From: Iodobacter sp025352645
Lineage (GTDB): Bacteria > Pseudomonadota > Gammaproteobacteria > Burkholderiales > Chitinibacteraceae
Direction of reading: 5' to 3'
Assembly: GCF_033446605.1 (NCBI RefSeq)
Contig: NZ_JAWQUO010000016.1
Location: forward strand, 1 to 64,000
DNA length: 64,000 nucleotides
Made by a program: the position numbers and the translations under genes. The stretch's first letter is position 1. Every line of letters starts with the position of its first letter. The notes below the pieces were generated by a model. That model was not told the origin of the DNA, searched no databases, and saw nothing but the letters and a program-made list of their open reading frames with translations. This document shows positions 61,822 through 64,000 of the stretch, in pieces.

Positions 61822-62622
61822 TTAAATCATGGCTGAGCGGTAAATACTCAGTAAATCCAGCACATTCAAAGAGGCGCCCCCTACCAAGCCACCGTCAATA
61901 TCCGGCATGGCAAATAGCGATGCGGCATTGTCTGCTTTTACGCTGCCACCATATAAAATGGTCACAGATTCACCCCATTCAGGCACAAACAGCGCCAACT
62001 GACGGCGCAAAAAAGCATGCACGTCTTGGGCCATCTCTGGCGTTGCCGCAAGCCCTGTGCCAATCGCCCAGACCGGCTCATAAGCCAGCACAAACACGGC
62101 TTTTTTTTGCATGAGTTGCAAAATAGCGTTGATCTGCTCGGCCAAGACCACCTCGGTTTTGCCGCCCTCTCGATCCTCCATCGTCTCACCGACACACACA
62201 ATCGGGATCACCCCAGCAGCAATACACATGGCCGCTTTTACTGCCACGGTTTGGTTGCACTCGCGATGCCGATCACGGCGCTCGGAATGCCCCACAATCG
62301 CATAGCGGCAACCCAGCTCAGCCAGCATGGTGGCCGACCATTCACCCGTGCGTGCACCATGTGTGACCTCCGCCACATCTTGCGCGCCGTAATGCACGCC
62401 AGAGCGATTAGCCAGCCGCCCCACCTCGCCCAGATAAGGCGCAGGTGGGCATACTACTAGCTCAACTTTTGCATTCGCTGCGTCTGCAAGGCGTGGCAAG
62501 CTTTCCCTGCAGAGCGCAAGATTGCCAAACATCTTCCAATTAGCCACCACCATTCTTGCACGCGGTGCTGCTATATTCACTGGGCAGCTTACCGTTGCGT
62601 CTTGCATATCCATCGCTTGCAT
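61822..62622 (-). CDS. tpiA: Triosephosphate isomerase
   Basis: Encodes 266 residues from the ATG at 62622, with AAGGAA six bases upstream; the longer ORF would overlap glpD. Motifs: VVANWKMFGN with the substrate lysine, VGHSERRD with catalytic His, LAYEPVWAIGTG with catalytic Glu, ILYGGSVKADN and GGLVGGASL. It interconverts dihydroxyacetone phosphate and glyceraldehyde 3-phosphate. It starts 13 bases after glpD, so here it serves glycerol use: GlpD makes the DHAP that this enzyme consumes. A second, glycolytic copy probably exists elsewhere. Confidence 0.95.
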   Translation of the reverse strand: MQAMDMQDATVSCPVNIAAPRARMVVANWKMFGNLALCRESLPRLADAANAKVELVVCPPAPYLGEVGRLANRSGVHYGAQDVAEVTHGARTGEWSATMLAELGCRYAIVGHSERRDRHRECNQTVAVKAAMCIAAGVIPIVCVGETMEDREGGKTEVVLAEQINAILQLMQKKAVFVLAYEPVWAIGTGLAATPEMAQDVHAFLRRQLALFVPEWGESVTILYGGSVKADNAASLFAMPDIDGGLVGGASLNVLDLLSIYRSAMI

Positions 62623-62635
62623 TATGTTTCCTTGA

Positions 62636-64000
62636 TTAAACGAGCACCGCCGCACGGCTTGTTTGATGGGACAGCCATTGGTTTAATACTTCTTCAGCAC
62701 CTAGCGGCAAATGCAGTTTCAATTTGGTTCTGCGCCACAGCATATCTTCGGCGCTTTTTGCCCATTCAAATTGCATTAAATAGCGCACTTCCGCCTCATA
62801 GAGCTGCGGCAAAATAGCCTCGCCTAAATCGGCCACGCATTTTTTACCCTTAAGCAATACCGCCGTGCGTGAGCCATAAGTACGAGCATAGCGCTGTAAT
62901 AAATCACTAGGGAGCCATGCATATTCATGCGCTAAGCTTTGCATAAATGCTTCAAAAGTCCCATTTAGATCACCACCTGGCAAGGGTTTGCTGGCGCTCC
63001 ATGACGGGTGCTGATTACCCAAATGGGGTGCAAGTAGATCAACAGCCTGCTCTGCCAGCTTACGATACGTTGTAATCTTGCCGCCAAAGACCGATAGCAA
63101 GCCTTGGCTAGCATCAAATTCCAAAGAGTAATCACGGGTCACGCTGGCGGCATTGCCAGAGGCATCATCCAATAAAGGGCGCACGCCAGAAAAGGTGGCC
63201 ACCACATCCTTAGGGCTGATTTGCTGCTCAAAATAGCGATTACTCATCTGGCAAAGGTAGGCTATTTCGTCTTTATCAATACTTACTTTGGCAGGGTCGG
63301 CGTGGTATTCAACATCGGTTGTGCCAATTAAAGTGAAGTCTTTTTCGTAAGGAATAGCAAAAATAATGCGTTTATCAGGGTTCTGAAAAATATAGGCATC
63401 GGCATGATCAAATAATTTTCTCACCACAATATGGCTGCCTTTCACCAAACGCAGCGCATGTACTGATCTTTGCCCGACTACATTTTTAAGTACGGATTCC
63501 ACCCAAGCCCCTGCTGCATTGACGACAGTGCGTGCTTTAACCGTCTGCGCCCCGCTGGCACCTTGTAAGGTGCAGTGCCATAAATCTTGTTCGCGCTTCG
63601 CCGCCACGCAAGCGGTTTGGGTGTACACCACGGCACCGCGCTCTACCGCATCCATGGCATTGAGCACCACCAAACGCGCATCTTGTACCCAGCCATCGGA
63701 GTAAGCAAAACCATGGGTATAGCCTGCTTTTAATGGCTGGCCCGAAGCATGGCGATCAAAACGGATGGTTTCTGTACCCTTTAAAACTTTTCGGCTAGCC
63801 AAATGATCATAAAGAAACAATCCTGTACGAATCAGCCACTTAGGACGGCCCTCTGGATCGTGCGGCATCACAAAACGCAGCGGCCAAATAATATGTGGGG
63901 CTAAATCCAGCAGCACTTCGCGCTCTTGCAGTGCTTTGCGCACCAAGCCAAATTCGTAATATTCCAAGTAGCGCAAGCCACCATGAATGAGCTTAGAACT
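62636..64000 (-). CDS. glpD: Aerobic glycerol-3-phosphate dehydrogenase, N-terminus beyond the window
   Basis: The frame stays open to the window edge; 454 codons are visible and the N-terminal FAD-binding GxGxxG region (about 50 residues) lies outside. An ATG at 63976 is internal, since the frame continues upstream as SSKLIHGGLRYLE, a conserved GlpD segment. Further motifs: VVNAAGAWVESV, KGSHIVVRK, FAIPYEKDFTLIGTTDVEY and FSGVRPLLDD. GlpD is a membrane-associated flavoenzyme that oxidises glycerol 3-phosphate to DHAP and passes electrons to quinone. Operon with tpiA. Confidence 0.95.
   Translation of the reverse strand, partial: SSKLIHGGLRYLEYYEFGLVRKALQEREVLLDLAPHIIWPLRFVMPHDPEGRPKWLIRTGLFLYDHLASRKVLKGTETIRFDRHASGQPLKAGYTHGFAYSDGWVQDARLVVLNAMDAVERGAVVYTQTACVAAKREQDLWHCTLQGASGAQTVKARTVVNAAGAWVESVLKNVVGQRSVHALRLVKGSHIVVRKLFDHADAYIFQNPDKRIIFAIPYEKDFTLIGTTDVEYHADPAKVSIDKDEIAYLCQMSNRYFEQQISPKDVVATFSGVRPLLDDASGNAASVTRDYSLEFDASQGLLSVFGGKITTYRKLAEQAVDLLAPHLGNQHPSWSASKPLPGGDLNGTFEAFMQSLAHEYAWLPSDLLQRYARTYGSRTAVLLKGKKCVADLGEAILPQLYEAEVRYLMQFEWAKSAEDMLWRRTKLKLHLPLGAEEVLNQWLSHQTSRAAVLV

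Noticed and set aside
1..64000. tRNA or rRNA genes
   Set aside because: None seen by eye on either strand, including next to the prophage ends.

Overview
The window looks like the chromosome of a Gram-negative betaproteobacterium of the Neisseriales, perhaps close to Iodobacter or Chromobacterium (inferred from gene families and composition, not from a marker gene). It carries the replication terminus: a sequence that fits the XerCD dif site lies at 5624-5651, and an imperfect second copy lies at 16419-16446.

Layout. 1-5.6 kb holds ordinary chromosome: a secreted esterase-like protein, an MgtC-family membrane protein and adhE, with a perfect FNR-type box in front of adhE. 5.6-16.4 kb is a 10.8-kb prophage. 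It has a major capsid protein resembling that of the tailless, membrane-containing phage PM2, a P9-like packaging ATPase, a two-tyrosine HUH replication initiator, a lytic transglycosylase, a row of small one-helix membrane proteins and a tail-collar-type spike. It encodes no integrase and is bounded by dif-like direct repeats, so it probably uses the host XerC/XerD recombinases. 16.6-23 kb carries small genes, a zinc-uptake cluster of the zrg type (DUF3299, ZrgA, ABC ATPase, permease), a DUF2938 protein and a LysR regulator with an internal 39-bp triplication.

23.1-32.3 kb is a type VI secretion (T6SS) cargo operon read on the minus strand: VgrG, a DUF4123 adaptor, a VasX-like pore-forming effector and three paralogous membrane immunity genes. 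Between the immunity genes lie a truncated immunity gene and the orphan C-terminal tail of a second VasX-like effector. 32.9-45.2 kb has a transporter, a DUF1877 gene broken by a 167-bp MITE, the thiM-thiE-thiD operon under a TPP riboswitch (with an 88-bp tandem repeat between thiE and thiD), a large hybrid histidine kinase with a periplasmic partner, an aminotransferase divergent from a MarR regulator, a glycosyltransferase, and VOC and methyltransferase-like genes. 45.4-48.8 kb encodes membrane proteins.

49.0-57.7 kb is a second T6SS cargo island on the plus strand: a VgrG gene with an in-frame amber codon, a DUF4123 adaptor, five tandem DUF3304-type immunity lipoproteins, and a Tle1 (DUF2235) phospholipase. 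The first four immunity genes are each followed by a 23-codon stub matching the start of the Tle1 gene. The Tle1 gene itself needs a -1 shift at an A-AAA-AAA heptamer to join its start to its body. 57.8-61.4 kb holds an unrecognised pair, one a c-type cytochrome-like protein. The window ends in glpD (cut by the edge) and tpiA.

The strongest items for follow-up are the dif-integrated PM2-like prophage and the two T6SS immunity arrays, which preserve visible traces of effector replacement.
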